A stretch of 64,000 nt of DNA, taken from assembly GCF_014201585.1 (NCBI RefSeq), contig NZ_JACHES010000007.1, positions 21,507-85,506 on the forward strand, given 5' to 3'. The stretch comes from Anoxybacillus tengchongensis. Lineage in GTDB: Bacteria > Bacillota > Bacilli > Bacillales > Anoxybacillaceae. The translations under genes were made by a program, and so were the position numbers. Below, piece by piece: positions 16,124 through 24,716 of the stretch. Position 1 is the stretch's first letter. Each line of letters begins with the position of its first letter. The notes under the pieces were generated by a model. That model was not told the DNA's origin, did no database searches, and saw nothing but the letters and a program-made list of their open reading frames with translations.

Positions 16124-17836
16124 CTATACTTCTACATCAATAAATTGAAACAGTGAAACGTCAAATAAACCTTGGTCGGTTAATTTCAGTTCTGGAATGA
16201 CCGGCAATGCTAAAAAGGCGAGCGTGATAAATGGGTTGAATTCGTTTGATGCTCCAATGGCGACTAAAGCATCGTGTATGGTTTGTAATTGCTTTAATAC
16301 TTCTTCATAACTTTTTGCTGTCATGAGCCCGCTGATTTCAAGCGGCAACTCTGCTAAAACGCGTCCAGTTTCGACAACGACAAGTCCACCGTTTATGTGT
16401 TGAATATGTTCAATTGCAGTGATGATATCGTCATCGTTCGTTCCAGTAGCGATGATGTTATGCGAGTCATGGGCAATCGATGAAGCAATCGCTCCTTTTT
16501 TCAGTTGAAAGCCGTTGACGATGCCAACACCGACACCGAGACCGCGATGACGCTCAACGACAACGAGCTTTAATAAATCTCGCTCGATCGACGGTTGAAA
16601 GACGCCATTTTCGACATCCACTTCTGTGATGATTCGTTTCGTATGCAAATGATTCGGAATGATTTGAATGACGTTTGCTTGATTTCCGCGTGTAAACGAA
16701 ATTTGCACATCTTCTTTTGTTATCTTTTTGGCATGAACCGATTGAGTAATCGCTTTGTCGATCGAAGTTGCTTTCGCCACAGAAAAGGTAGCGCGTCCGT
16801 TTTCCGCAACGAGCGCCCCCTTTTTATAGACGTGCGTAATGGAAAACGACGATAAATCTTCGACAAGCAAAAAGTCAGCGTCGTATCCAGGGGCGATGGC
16901 GCCTTTTGTATATAGGCGATAACATTCTGCTGCATTTAATGTCGCCATTTGAATGGCTGTTATCGGTTCGATGCCTGATTGAATCGCTAGACGAATATGA
17001 TGATCAATACTTCCTTCATTGACAAGTTCGTCAATATGTTTATCGTCTGTGCAAAATAAAAAGCGGCGTGCGTTATACGTATTGATAGCTGGAAGGAGTT
17101 TGTTTAAATCTTTTGCGACCGACCCTTCCCGAATTAAAACGTACATGCCACGTTGAACACGAGTGAGCGCTTCGTCTACGGTAACACATTCATGGTCAGT
17201 ATGGACATTTGCGCTTCGGTACACGTTCACGGCTGTCTCATCAAGACCAGCTAAATGGCCGTCAATTAGTTTGCCTGCGGCATAGGCTGCGGAAAGTTTT
17301 GCGAGCATTTGTTGTTTTCCTTGTAGCAGAGACGGATAGTCCATCACTTCTGCAAGTCCAAGCACGCGCGGATGAGAAAAAAGCGGTGCTAAATGTTCGG
17401 CGTGCAATGTCGCACCAGCATGTTCAAAAGTGGTTGCAGGCACGCATGATGGCAGCATGACATATACATCAAGCGGAATGTCATTGGAGTCGTTTAGCAT
17501 AAATTCAATGCCTTTTGTCCCCGAGACGTTCGCAATTTCGTGCGGATCAGTAATAACGGTGGTGACGCCGTGCGGAACGACGACACGAGCAAATTCGCTT
17601 GGGGTGACCATCGACGATTCGATATGAACGTGTCCGTCAATAAGTCCAGGACATACGTACTTTCCTTTTGCGTCAATGACGGTTTGCCCGTCATATGTAC
17701 CGATACCAACAATTTTGCCATCGGCAATGGCAATGTCCGCTTGGACAATTTCATGTGTAAAGACGTTGATAATTTTTCCGTTTTTTACGACAACATCGGC
17801 TAATTGTTGTTTTGAAGCTACAGCAAGTCGTTTCAT
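16124..17836 (-). CDS. adeC: Adenine deaminase
   Basis: The enzyme hydrolyses adenine to hypoxanthine and ammonia in purine salvage. The product is about 570 residues, close to B. subtilis AdeC (577). The ATG at 17836 follows GAGGAGG by 7 bases. It has the amidohydrolase metal site GLIDGHVHIESSMVTP and TDPHEIANVSG, then GLAEVMDYPSLL and KFCTDDKH-like LFCTDDKHIDELV. The C-terminal AdeC domain includes IASSIAHDSHNIIATGTND. The leader carries a guanine-type purine riboswitch. Transcribed away from gatCAB. Confidence 0.96.
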   Translation of the reverse strand: MKRLAVASKQQLADVVVKNGKIINVFTHEIVQADIAIADGKIVGIGTYDGQTVIDAKGKYVCPGLIDGHVHIESSMVTPSEFARVVVPHGVTTVITDPHEIANVSGTKGIEFMLNDSNDIPLDVYVMLPSCVPATTFEHAGATLHAEHLAPLFSHPRVLGLAEVMDYPSLLQGKQQMLAKLSAAYAAGKLIDGHLAGLDETAVNVYRSANVHTDHECVTVDEALTRVQRGMYVLIREGSVAKDLNKLLPAINTYNARRFLFCTDDKHIDELVNEGSIDHHIRLAIQSGIEPITAIQMATLNAAECYRLYTKGAIAPGYDADFLLVEDLSSFSITHVYKKGALVAENGRATFSVAKATSIDKAITQSVHAKKITKEDVQISFTRGNQANVIQIIPNHLHTKRIITEVDVENGVFQPSIERDLLKLVVVERHRGLGVGVGIVNGFQLKKGAIASSIAHDSHNIIATGTNDDDIITAIEHIQHINGGLVVVETGRVLAELPLEISGLMTAKSYEEVLKQLQTIHDALVAIGASNEFNPFITLAFLALPVIPELKLTDQGLFDVSLFQFIDVEV

Positions 17837-17843
17837 AGATGTT

Positions 17844-17942
17844 CCTCCTCTCCAACTCGATACGAGGAGCAATCCTCGTAGTCAAACGATTTACGGTCGT
17901 TTGGTAGAAACTTTCGGACCATATTTCCGAAATTATACGAGT
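17844..17942 (-). promoter_or_regulatory. Purine riboswitch (guanine/hypoxanthine type) of adeC
   Basis: Read on the minus strand, the aptamer (17942-17875) has P1 CTCGTA/TACGAG, P2 TTCGG/CCGAA with loop AATATGGT, J2/3 GTTTCTACC, and P3 AAACGA/TCGTTT with loop CCGTAAA. The discriminating base in GACTA is C, predicting guanine or hypoxanthine rather than adenine. Downstream, TACGAGGA (17880-17873) can pair with TCCTCGTA (17868-17861), competing with P1. The freed CTCCTC (17869-17864) can pair with the ribosome site GAGGAG (17849-17844). There is no T tract, so control is probably translational and OFF with ligand. Confidence 0.92.
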
Positions 17943-17964
17943 TGTTTTTTTAAAAATTTTTTTC

Positions 17965-17994
17965 ATTCTACAACGTTCATCGTTTTTTCGTCAA
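17965..17994 (-). promoter_or_regulatory. Promoter of the adeC riboswitch transcript
   Basis: On the minus strand TTGACG (17994-17989) and TAGAAT (17970-17965) are separated by 18 bases. They lie about 22 bases before the aptamer P1 stem, a good fit to a sigma-A promoter. Confidence 0.7.
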
Positions 17995-18103
17995 TGAATG
18001 ATTTTTTCTGTAAGTAAAATGAATGGCAAATGTTGCTTCACTGCGCGAAAGTTTGGTATCATCATAGTATTGTGAAAGGTCGACAATATCGGAGGTGAAA
18101 GAC

Positions 18104-18394
18104 ATGTCACGAATTTCAATCGATCAAGTGAAACATGTGGCGCATTTAGCACGTTTAGCGATTACAGAAGAAGAAGCAGCGATGTTTGCGAAACAACTAG
18201 ATGCGATTATTACGTTTGCGGAGCAGTTAAATGAGTTAGATACTGAAAATGTTCCACCAACGTCACATGTATTAAATATGAAAAATGTGATGCGGGAAGA
18301 TGTACCGACAGCTGGACTTCCGCTAGAAGACGTATTGAAAAACGCACCAGACCATCAAGATGGACAATTTCGTGTCCCAGCGATTTTAGAGTAA
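18104..18394 (+). CDS. gatC: Asp/Glu-tRNA amidotransferase subunit C
   Basis: A 96-residue protein, same length as B. subtilis GatC. The ATG at 18104 is 6 bases after GGAGGTGA; the GTG at 18095 lies within that site. GatC stabilises the GatCAB complex, which converts Glu-tRNA(Gln) to Gln-tRNA(Gln) and Asp-tRNA(Asn) to Asn-tRNA(Asn). Family signatures: [16 protein letters not shown] near the N-terminus and [20 protein letters not shown] at the C-terminus. First gene of gatCAB. Confidence 0.97.
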   Translation: MSRISIDQVKHVAHLARLAITEEEAAMFAKQLDAIITFAEQLNELDTENVPPTSHVLNMKNVMREDVPTAGLPLEDVLKNAPDHQDGQFRVPAILE

Positions 18395-18406
18395 GGAGGG
18401 AAGAAT

Positions 18407-19864
18407 ATGTCATTGTTTGACTACCGCATATCTGAGTTACACAGTTTATTACATAAAAAAGAAATTTCTGTTTCGGATTTAGTGGATGAATCGTTTAAGC
18501 GCATTCATGACGTAGAAGAAAAAGTACAAGCATTTTTAACGTTAAACGAAGAACAAGCGCGCGCGAAAGCAAAAGAGTTAGATGACAAATTAGCTACGGA
18601 GAAAGAATTTGGTTTGCTTTTCGGCATGCCAATCGGCATTAAAGATAACATTGTGACGAAAGGGCTACGCACAACGTGTGCCAGCAAAATTTTGTACAAC
18701 TTCGACCCGATTTACGATGCAACGGTTGTAGAGCGTTTAAACGAAGCTGACGCAGTGACGATCGGAAAATTAAATATGGACGAGTTTGCGATGGGATCAT
18801 CGACAGAAAACTCCGGCTTTCAACTCACGCGCAACCCGTGGGATTTAGAACGCGTGCCAGGTGGTTCAAGCGGTGGTTCAGCAGCAGCAGTGGCGGCAGG
18901 AGAAGTGCCATTTGCGCTTGGATCAGACACAGGCGGTTCGATTCGTCAACCAGCAGCGTTTTGCGGCGTCGTTGGTTTAAAACCGACGTACGGTCGCGTA
19001 TCTCGCTATGGGCTTGTTGCGTTTGCGTCTTCGCTTGACCAAATCGGTCCAATTACACGCACGGTGGAAGATAACGCATATTTACTACAAGTCATCTCTG
19101 GTTTAGATCCAATGGATTCGACATCAGCAAATGTCGATGTACCAGATTATGTTTCTGCCTTAACAGGTGACATTCAGGGTTTAAAAATTGCGGTGCCGAA
19201 AGAATATTTAGGCGAAGGTGTATCAGAAGAAGTTCGCCGATCTGTTCTTCAAGCGCTAAAAGTGTTAGAAAGCCTCGGCGCAACGTGGGAAGAAGTATCA
19301 CTCCCTCATTCAAAATATGCGCTAGCAACATACTACTTATTAGCGTCTTCCGAAGCATCGGCAAACCTTGCTCGTTTTGACGGTGTGCGTTACGGCTATC
19401 GGACAGATAATGCGAAAAATTTAATGGAGATGTACAAGCAAACGCGTAGCGAAGGATTCGGTAATGAAGTGAAACGCCGCATCATGCTTGGAACGTTTGC
19501 ATTAAGTTCAGGCTACTATGATGCGTACTACAAAAAAGCGCAAAAAGTGCGGACGCTCATTAAACAAGACTTTGAAAACGTCTTTGAGAAATACGACGTC
19601 ATTATCGGGCCAACAACGCCAACGCCAGCGTTTAAAATTGGTGAAAAAACGAGCGACCCGTTAACGATGTACGCAAACGACATTTTAACGATTCCAGTGA
19701 ACCTTGCCGGTGTTCCAGGTATTTCGATTCCGTGCGGATTTGTCAATGGCTTGCCTGTAGGACTTCAAATTATCGGCAAACATTTCGATGAAAGCACCAT
19801 TTATCGCGTTGCTCATGCGTTCGAGCAAGCAACAGACTATCATAAACAAAAACCAACGTTGTAA
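18407..19864 (+). CDS. gatA: Asp/Glu-tRNA amidotransferase subunit A
   Basis: A 485-residue amidase, identical in length to B. subtilis GatA. It releases ammonia from glutamine for transfer by GatB. The amidase signature [15 protein letters not shown] is present, and the catalytic Lys-Ser-Ser triad is intact: Lys79 (IGIKDN), Ser154 and Ser178 (DTGGSIRQ). AAGGAGGG precedes the ATG; the gene starts 12 bases after gatC. No anomaly. Confidence 0.98.
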   Translation: MSLFDYRISELHSLLHKKEISVSDLVDESFKRIHDVEEKVQAFLTLNEEQARAKAKELDDKLATEKEFGLLFGMPIGIKDNIVTKGLRTTCASKILYNFDPIYDATVVERLNEADAVTIGKLNMDEFAMGSSTENSGFQLTRNPWDLERVPGGSSGGSAAAVAAGEVPFALGSDTGGSIRQPAAFCGVVGLKPTYGRVSRYGLVAFASSLDQIGPITRTVEDNAYLLQVISGLDPMDSTSANVDVPDYVSALTGDIQGLKIAVPKEYLGEGVSEEVRRSVLQALKVLESLGATWEEVSLPHSKYALATYYLLASSEASANLARFDGVRYGYRTDNAKNLMEMYKQTRSEGFGNEVKRRIMLGTFALSSGYYDAYYKKAQKVRTLIKQDFENVFEKYDVIIGPTTPTPAFKIGEKTSDPLTMYANDILTIPVNLAGVPGISIPCGFVNGLPVGLQIIGKHFDESTIYRVAHAFEQATDYHKQKPTL

Positions 19865-19878
19865 GGGGGGAATAAGTG

Positions 19879-21309
19879 ATGAATTTTGAAATCGTCATCG
19901 GACTTGAAGTGCACGTCGAGCTGAAAACGAAATCGAAAATTTTCTCAAGCAGTCCAAACGCATTCGGAGCGCCCCCAAACACACAAACGAGCGTCATTGA
20001 TTTAGGGTACCCGGGCGTTCTTCCGGTGTTAAATAAACAAGCGGTCGAATATGCTATGAAAGCAGCGATGGCGTTAAACTGCGAAATCGCCACAGAAACG
20101 AAATTTGACCGAAAAAACTATTTTTATCCGGACAACCCGAAAGCGTACCAAATTTCACAGTACGACCAACCGATTGGACGAAACGGTTGGATTGAAATTG
20201 AAGTGAATGGTAAAAAGAAAAAAATCGGCATTACGCGCATTCATTTAGAAGAAGATGCAGGGAAACTGACGCATACAGGTGATGGCTATTCGTTAGTCGA
20301 TTTCAACCGTCAAGGGACACCGCTCATTGAAATTGTCTCTGAGCCAGATATTCGCTCGCCAGAAGAGGCGTATGCGTATTTAGAAAAATTAAAGTCGATC
20401 ATTCAATATACAGGTGTATCCGATTGTAAAATGGAAGAAGGCTCGCTTCGTTGTGATGCGAACATTTCCCTTCGTCCAATTGGCTCAGACAAATTTGGAA
20501 CGAAAACAGAATTGAAAAACTTAAACTCATTTAACTTCGTTCGCCAAGGATTAGAATACGAAGCGAAGCGCCAAGAGAAAATTTTATTGTCTGGCGGCGT
20601 CATCCAGCAAGAAACACGCCGTTTCGACGAAGCGACGAAAACAACCATTTTAATGCGCACGAAAGAAGGTTCAGAAGACTATCGTTACTTCCCAGAACCA
20701 GATTTAGTGATGCTTTATATTGACGATGAGTGGAAAGAACGCGTACGTGCGTCCATTCCAGAACTTCCGGATGCGCGGAAAAAGCGATATGTCGAAGAGC
20801 TTGGTTTGCCAGAGTATGATGCGAAAGTATTAACGCTTACAAAAGAAATGGCAGACTTTTTTGAGGCGACGGTTGCAAATGGTGCGGATCCAAAGCTTGC
20901 TTCAAACTGGCTCATGGTCGAAGTATCTGCTTATTTAAACGCAGAACAAAAAGAATTACATGACATTGCGTTAACGCCAGAAAGTCTTGCAGGCATGATT
21001 AAACTCATTCAAAACGGCACGATTTCGTCAAAAATTGCGAAGAAAATTTTTAAAGAGCTTGTTGAAAAAGGTGGCGATCCAGAGCAAATCGTCAAACAAC
21101 AAGGGCTTGTGCAAATTTCTGACGAAGCAACGTTGCGCAAAATTGTGTTAGAAGTGCTCGACGCGAATCCACAATCGATCGAAGACTTCAAAAACGGAAA
21201 AGACCGTGCGATCGGATTTTTAGTCGGTCAAATTATGAAAGCAACAAAAGGACAAGCCAACCCGCCGCTTGTCAATAAGCTATTGCTTGAAGAAATTAAT
21301 AAACGATAA
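19879..21309 (+). CDS. gatB: Asp/Glu-tRNA amidotransferase subunit B
   Basis: A 476-residue subunit that binds the mischarged tRNA, phosphorylates its Glu/Asp side chain with ATP and amidates it. The start [20 protein letters not shown] matches the family; the GTG at 19876 is rejected because it lies 3 bases nearer the GGGGGG site. Motifs include [41 protein letters not shown] and YRYFPEPDL, with the tail domain ([19 protein letters not shown]) complete. Last gene of gatCAB, followed by a strong terminator. Confidence 0.98.
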   Translation: MNFEIVIGLEVHVELKTKSKIFSSSPNAFGAPPNTQTSVIDLGYPGVLPVLNKQAVEYAMKAAMALNCEIATETKFDRKNYFYPDNPKAYQISQYDQPIGRNGWIEIEVNGKKKKIGITRIHLEEDAGKLTHTGDGYSLVDFNRQGTPLIEIVSEPDIRSPEEAYAYLEKLKSIIQYTGVSDCKMEEGSLRCDANISLRPIGSDKFGTKTELKNLNSFNFVRQGLEYEAKRQEKILLSGGVIQQETRRFDEATKTTILMRTKEGSEDYRYFPEPDLVMLYIDDEWKERVRASIPELPDARKKRYVEELGLPEYDAKVLTLTKEMADFFEATVANGADPKLASNWLMVEVSAYLNAEQKELHDIALTPESLAGMIKLIQNGTISSKIAKKIFKELVEKGGDPEQIVKQQGLVQISDEATLRKIVLEVLDANPQSIEDFKNGKDRAIGFLVGQIMKATKGQANPPLVNKLLLEEINKR

Positions 21310-21313
21310 AAAC

Positions 21314-21351
21314 AAAGCGGCATTGCCATCGGACAATGCCGCTTTATTTTT
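21314..21351 (+). terminator. Terminator of gatCAB
   Basis: Perfect 12-bp stem AAAGCGGCATTG (21314-21325) / CAATGCCGCTTT (21334-21345), 8-base loop, then ATTTTTA. It lies 4 bases after the gatB stop and touches the stop codon of the convergent gene. Confidence 0.92.
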
Positions 21352-21874
21352 ATAGGTGTACAAGCTTTTGTAAAGTGCTTTCTACTTTAAATACACGATG
21401 GTTTAATACTTGGATGCTTGATTCGTGGTCGGTGAGGGCAGGGAGTACTTTTTCTTCTAGTATGTTTGTTAAGCGGGTGATGTTTCCTTGCATGTTGTGG
21501 ACATCGAGCGCGAGTGCATCGTATTTTGCGGCGAGCGCCTCTTGACCGTGACGAACCGCTTCACAAATCGCTTTCGTTTCGAGTGTTCGTTCGTCAAGTA
21601 ACTGTATTTTCTCATCTAGCGCTTGCACTTTCCCATCTAGCGCTTGTACTTTTCCATCTAGTGCTTGTACTTTCCCATCTAGTGCTTGTACTTTCCCATC
21701 TAGCGTTTGAACTTTCTCGTCCAGTGCTTGTACTTGTTGGCGTAAGGAAGATACTTCTTTTTCAATAGCTTCCACCCTTTTCTCGACTGCTTCCACTCGT
21801 TTTTCCAGCAATTCGACTTTTTCTCGGGTTGCTTTTACTTCATGAAGAATTTCGTATAGCAGCTGTTCCACCAT
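21350..21874 (-). CDS. Repeat-rich coiled-coil protein B
   Basis: A 174-residue protein with ATG at 21874, 8 bases after AAGGAGG. The N-terminal half is a heptad coil (KREKVELLEKRVEAVEKRV-like), followed by perfect seven-residue units (KVQALDG) repeated about five times, encoded by 21-bp repeats (about 21612-21738). The C-terminus resembles coiled-coil protein A at 15533. It is convergent with gatB. No catalytic motif. The unit number may vary between strains through slippage. Confidence 0.8.
   Translation of the reverse strand: MVEQLLYEILHEVKATREKVELLEKRVEAVEKRVEAIEKEVSSLRQQVQALDEKVQTLDGKVQALDGKVQALDGKVQALDGKVQALDEKIQLLDERTLETKAICEAVRHGQEALAAKYDALALDVHNMQGNITRLTNILEEKVLPALTDHESSIQVLNHRVFKVESTLQKLVHL
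21612..21738 (-). repeat. 21-bp direct repeats in coiled-coil gene B
   Basis: About six tandem 21-bp units of the form CTAGYGCTTGTACTTTYCCAT on the plus strand, differing at only a few positions. The period is a multiple of three, so unit changes keep the reading frame. Confidence 0.85.
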
Positions 21875-22054
21875 TCCATTCACCTCCTTTTCGTTTCCAT
21901 TTTACACGAATCGACAGCGGATGACTAGCGAACATGTTCGTGTTTTAAGCAAGCTTCTTATAGGTGAGCACATTTTCCCAACGACGTTTTAGTAGAGAAT
22001 GGCTGGCGAATCGATTACAATGATAGTAGATGAAGGATAGAAGGGGAGCAAAAG

Positions 22055-23536
22055 ATGGATACGTCATGGCTAAAGCCAATTACGGAGGCAAAATATTTAG
22101 TAGTTGATAACGCATATCGGTATCGTGCGATTTTGCGTTATTTTTATACACAGCACGAGCGAATGCGGCAATATTTGTTTCCAGAAGAAGTGTATGCTTT
22201 TTTAAAACAATTCGATGAATTTCAAGATTATACAGAAGAAGAGCTGCAACAAGACCTAGAGCAGCTCGTCAAATGGAAAAACTTAATCGCTAGACAAGAA
22301 ACGGGTCATATTCGGACGATTGAAGAATTTAAAAAGAAACGGTTTCGCTATCAATGCAGCCCATATACGGTCGAAATCGAACGAATGATTCGCACGCTTG
22401 AGCAGCTAGGGGAGACGTTTGGCGGCTCGCTCGAAAAAACGCGGTTTGACCGCTTGTATGCGTCGCTTGTCCGAATGGAATCGATTATCCACGATGGATT
22501 TGCCGAAAAAAGGGAAGAAATGAATCAAGTGTGGGAAGAAACGTTTGATTATTTTAAAAAAATCATCCAAAATTCTGCCGACTATATTGCCTATTTAAAC
22601 GGAGAAAACATGGAAGAACGGATGATGTCTGATTCATTTCTCGTCTATAAAGAACAGTTTACCGCTTATTTGCGCGATTTTATCGTCGCATTGCAAAAAA
22701 CGTCGATGCAAATTGAAAAACTGCTCGAAGACTTGCCAGAGGACGGTGTTCGCCGTTTTATTGAGGAAGTGGTCGCTTACCAGCTTGCCATTCCACGCTT
22801 TGAAGGGGCGATTCTTTCGCGTGAACAGCTAGTAGAAGAGAAATTAGACACGTGGCGCAGTTTAAGCGAATGGTTTTTAGGACGAAACGGGCATGAAAGC
22901 GAACTGTCGTTTTTACAAAAGCAGACAAACGAAGCGATTCGGCGAATGACGCGCGTCGTTCAGCGCTTAGGGGAACGCCATCACCACTTCCGCAGCCGAA
23001 AAAAAGATTACTTGCATTTAGCGAAATGGTTTTCTTCATTAGAAACGATAGAAGAAGCGCATAAATTATCGGCGGTTGTGTTCGGCTGTTTTCATACAAA
23101 GCACATCGTCGCCGAAAACGATGCAACGGAAAATATGTACCGCGATATTTGGGAGGAACAGCCGGCAGAATGGCTCGTAAAACCGCGCGTTCGCCACTAC
23201 CGAGAAAAGAAAAAGCCAGAAGCAATGATTGATCGGCGAAAAGAAAAAGAGGAAACGATGACCGCCTACTTAGCAGCGAAGCAAAAAGAAGAAGAAGAGC
23301 TCACACAGCTTATAAACGACGGAAAAATTGTACTTCAGGAGCTTCCGGTCGTTGCTTCGCATATTCGCAAAACGTTGCTCGGGTGGATTGCGAAAGCGAT
23401 GGGGCGAGAAGACCGGATGGTGCAAACGGAAAACGGATGGAAAGTGAAAGTAGTCCAACGCGAAGGAACGATTATACTGAAAGCAGAAGATGGCACACTC
23501 ATGATGCCAAATTACGAAATCCATTTGCTAGATTAG
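22055..23536 (+). CDS. jetA: Wadjet type I protein JetA (DUF2397/TIGR02677-like, kleisin)
   Basis: A 493-residue protein, first of four genes in Wadjet order. Wadjet is an SMC-like complex that recognises and cuts small circular DNA, protecting against plasmids; JetA is its kleisin subunit. The N-terminus (AKYLVVDNAYRYRAILRYFYTQHERM) and long helical middle fit the family; assignment rests strongly on the neighbours JetB, JetC and JetD. GGGGAGC lies 7 bases before the ATG. Region GC (about 47%) is a little above the core genes. Intact. Confidence 0.88.
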   Translation: MDTSWLKPITEAKYLVVDNAYRYRAILRYFYTQHERMRQYLFPEEVYAFLKQFDEFQDYTEEELQQDLEQLVKWKNLIARQETGHIRTIEEFKKKRFRYQCSPYTVEIERMIRTLEQLGETFGGSLEKTRFDRLYASLVRMESIIHDGFAEKREEMNQVWEETFDYFKKIIQNSADYIAYLNGENMEERMMSDSFLVYKEQFTAYLRDFIVALQKTSMQIEKLLEDLPEDGVRRFIEEVVAYQLAIPRFEGAILSREQLVEEKLDTWRSLSEWFLGRNGHESELSFLQKQTNEAIRRMTRVVQRLGERHHHFRSRKKDYLHLAKWFSSLETIEEAHKLSAVVFGCFHTKHIVAENDATENMYRDIWEEQPAEWLVKPRVRHYREKKKPEAMIDRRKEKEETMTAYLAAKQKEEEELTQLINDGKIVLQELPVVASHIRKTLLGWIAKAMGREDRMVQTENGWKVKVVQREGTIILKAEDGTLMMPNYEIHLLD

Positions 23537-23549
23537 GAGAAGAGAAAGA

Positions 23550-24716
23550 ATGGAAAAAGAGTTCGATGAGAAAGCAAAAGAAGCGTTAACCGCGCTGTTT
23601 GAACAGTTTTGGATTGTTCGGGAAAAAGAGCCGGAACTTTTTCAAAAAATACGGGAACGTGAAAAAGTGTTAAAGCGGTATGTGCAAGAGAAATTCGGCT
23701 ATCGGCTCATTGTCCACCGCTATTTTGCTAAGCTCGAAAAAATACCAGCGGAGCCAGAAGCGTGGATGGGAATGGAGTCGTTTCAAGAACCGCTCGACTA
23801 CGCGTTATTTTGTTGCTTGTTAGCATATTTAGAAGGAAAAGCGGTCGAAGAAAAATTTTTATTGTCTGATGTATGTGAAGAAATAAAAGCGATGTATCCA
23901 GGCGAAACGGCGCTCGACTGGACGAACTACCAACATCGGCGCGCGTTAATTCGCGTCTTAAAAACAGCCGAGCAAATCGGGATTATACATCACGTCGACG
24001 GGGAAGTTGAGGCGTTTGCCAACCAAGAAGACGAAGAAGCGTTGTATGAAGTTCCTGTACTGTCCCGCTATTTTATGAGGTCCTATCCGAAAGACTTCAT
24101 TCAATATGAAACGATCGAGCAGCTGCTTGAAGAAGAATGGAAAGCAGCGCCGGACGACTACCGCCGCCACTTTATTTATCGGCAGCTCTTTTTATCTCCT
24201 GTTGTATATCGCCGGCAAAAAGACGACCCAAACTTTTATTATTTGCGCAACTTCCGCCACCGATTGCGTGATGATATCGAGGCGCATACCGATTTTCGCT
24301 ACGAACTATATAAAAATGCCGCCTTGCTGACGATTCCAGAACGGCAACATGTGTATACGTTATTTCCAGATCAAAAGGGAACGTCGGATATTATCCTTCA
24401 TTTTGCCTCTGTCGTTCGCGCTCATTTGGACAACTATCCACCGGATGAATACGGGCAAATCCACATGACGATGTCCGATTTTCAGCAGCTGCTTCACCGG
24501 TGCAGCGAGCAGTATGGCGAAGGCTGGAGCAAAACGTATCGTGAAATGACGACGGCACAGCTCGCCTCCGAACTTCTTTCTGCTTTAAAAGACTGGAAGA
24601 TGGCAGAATATGAACAGGAAACGGGCATGGTCGTGCTTTATCCGCTGCTTGGACGGCTTGTCGGTCAATATCCAGACGACTTTACAACGAAAGGAAGAGA
24701 CGATGATGACAAATAA
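23550..24716 (+). CDS. jetB: Wadjet type I protein JetB (DUF2398/TIGR02678-like, KITE)
   Basis: A 388-residue protein starting 13 bases after jetA with AGGAGAAGAG upstream. It matches the TIGR02678 pattern: IREREKVLKRYVQEKFGYRLIVH near residue 30, LDYALFCCLLAYLEGK, winged-helix segments, and VPVLSRYFMRSYP. In Wadjet complexes JetB is the KITE dimer that binds the kleisin. Its last 11 bases overlap the start of jetC, indicating translational coupling. Confidence 0.88.
   Translation: MEKEFDEKAKEALTALFEQFWIVREKEPELFQKIREREKVLKRYVQEKFGYRLIVHRYFAKLEKIPAEPEAWMGMESFQEPLDYALFCCLLAYLEGKAVEEKFLLSDVCEEIKAMYPGETALDWTNYQHRRALIRVLKTAEQIGIIHHVDGEVEAFANQEDEEALYEVPVLSRYFMRSYPKDFIQYETIEQLLEEEWKAAPDDYRRHFIYRQLFLSPVVYRRQKDDPNFYYLRNFRHRLRDDIEAHTDFRYELYKNAALLTIPERQHVYTLFPDQKGTSDIILHFASVVRAHLDNYPPDEYGQIHMTMSDFQQLLHRCSEQYGEGWSKTYREMTTAQLASELLSALKDWKMAEYEQETGMVVLYPLLGRLVGQYPDDFTTKGRDDDDK

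Noticed and set aside
17875..17942. Adenine riboswitch before adeC
   Set aside because: The specificity base is C in GACTA, not T in GATTA, which predicts guanine/hypoxanthine.
21612..21738. Regular 21-bp repeats as a CRISPR array
   Set aside because: There are no unique spacers between the units; the period is codon-based and encodes a heptad coil.
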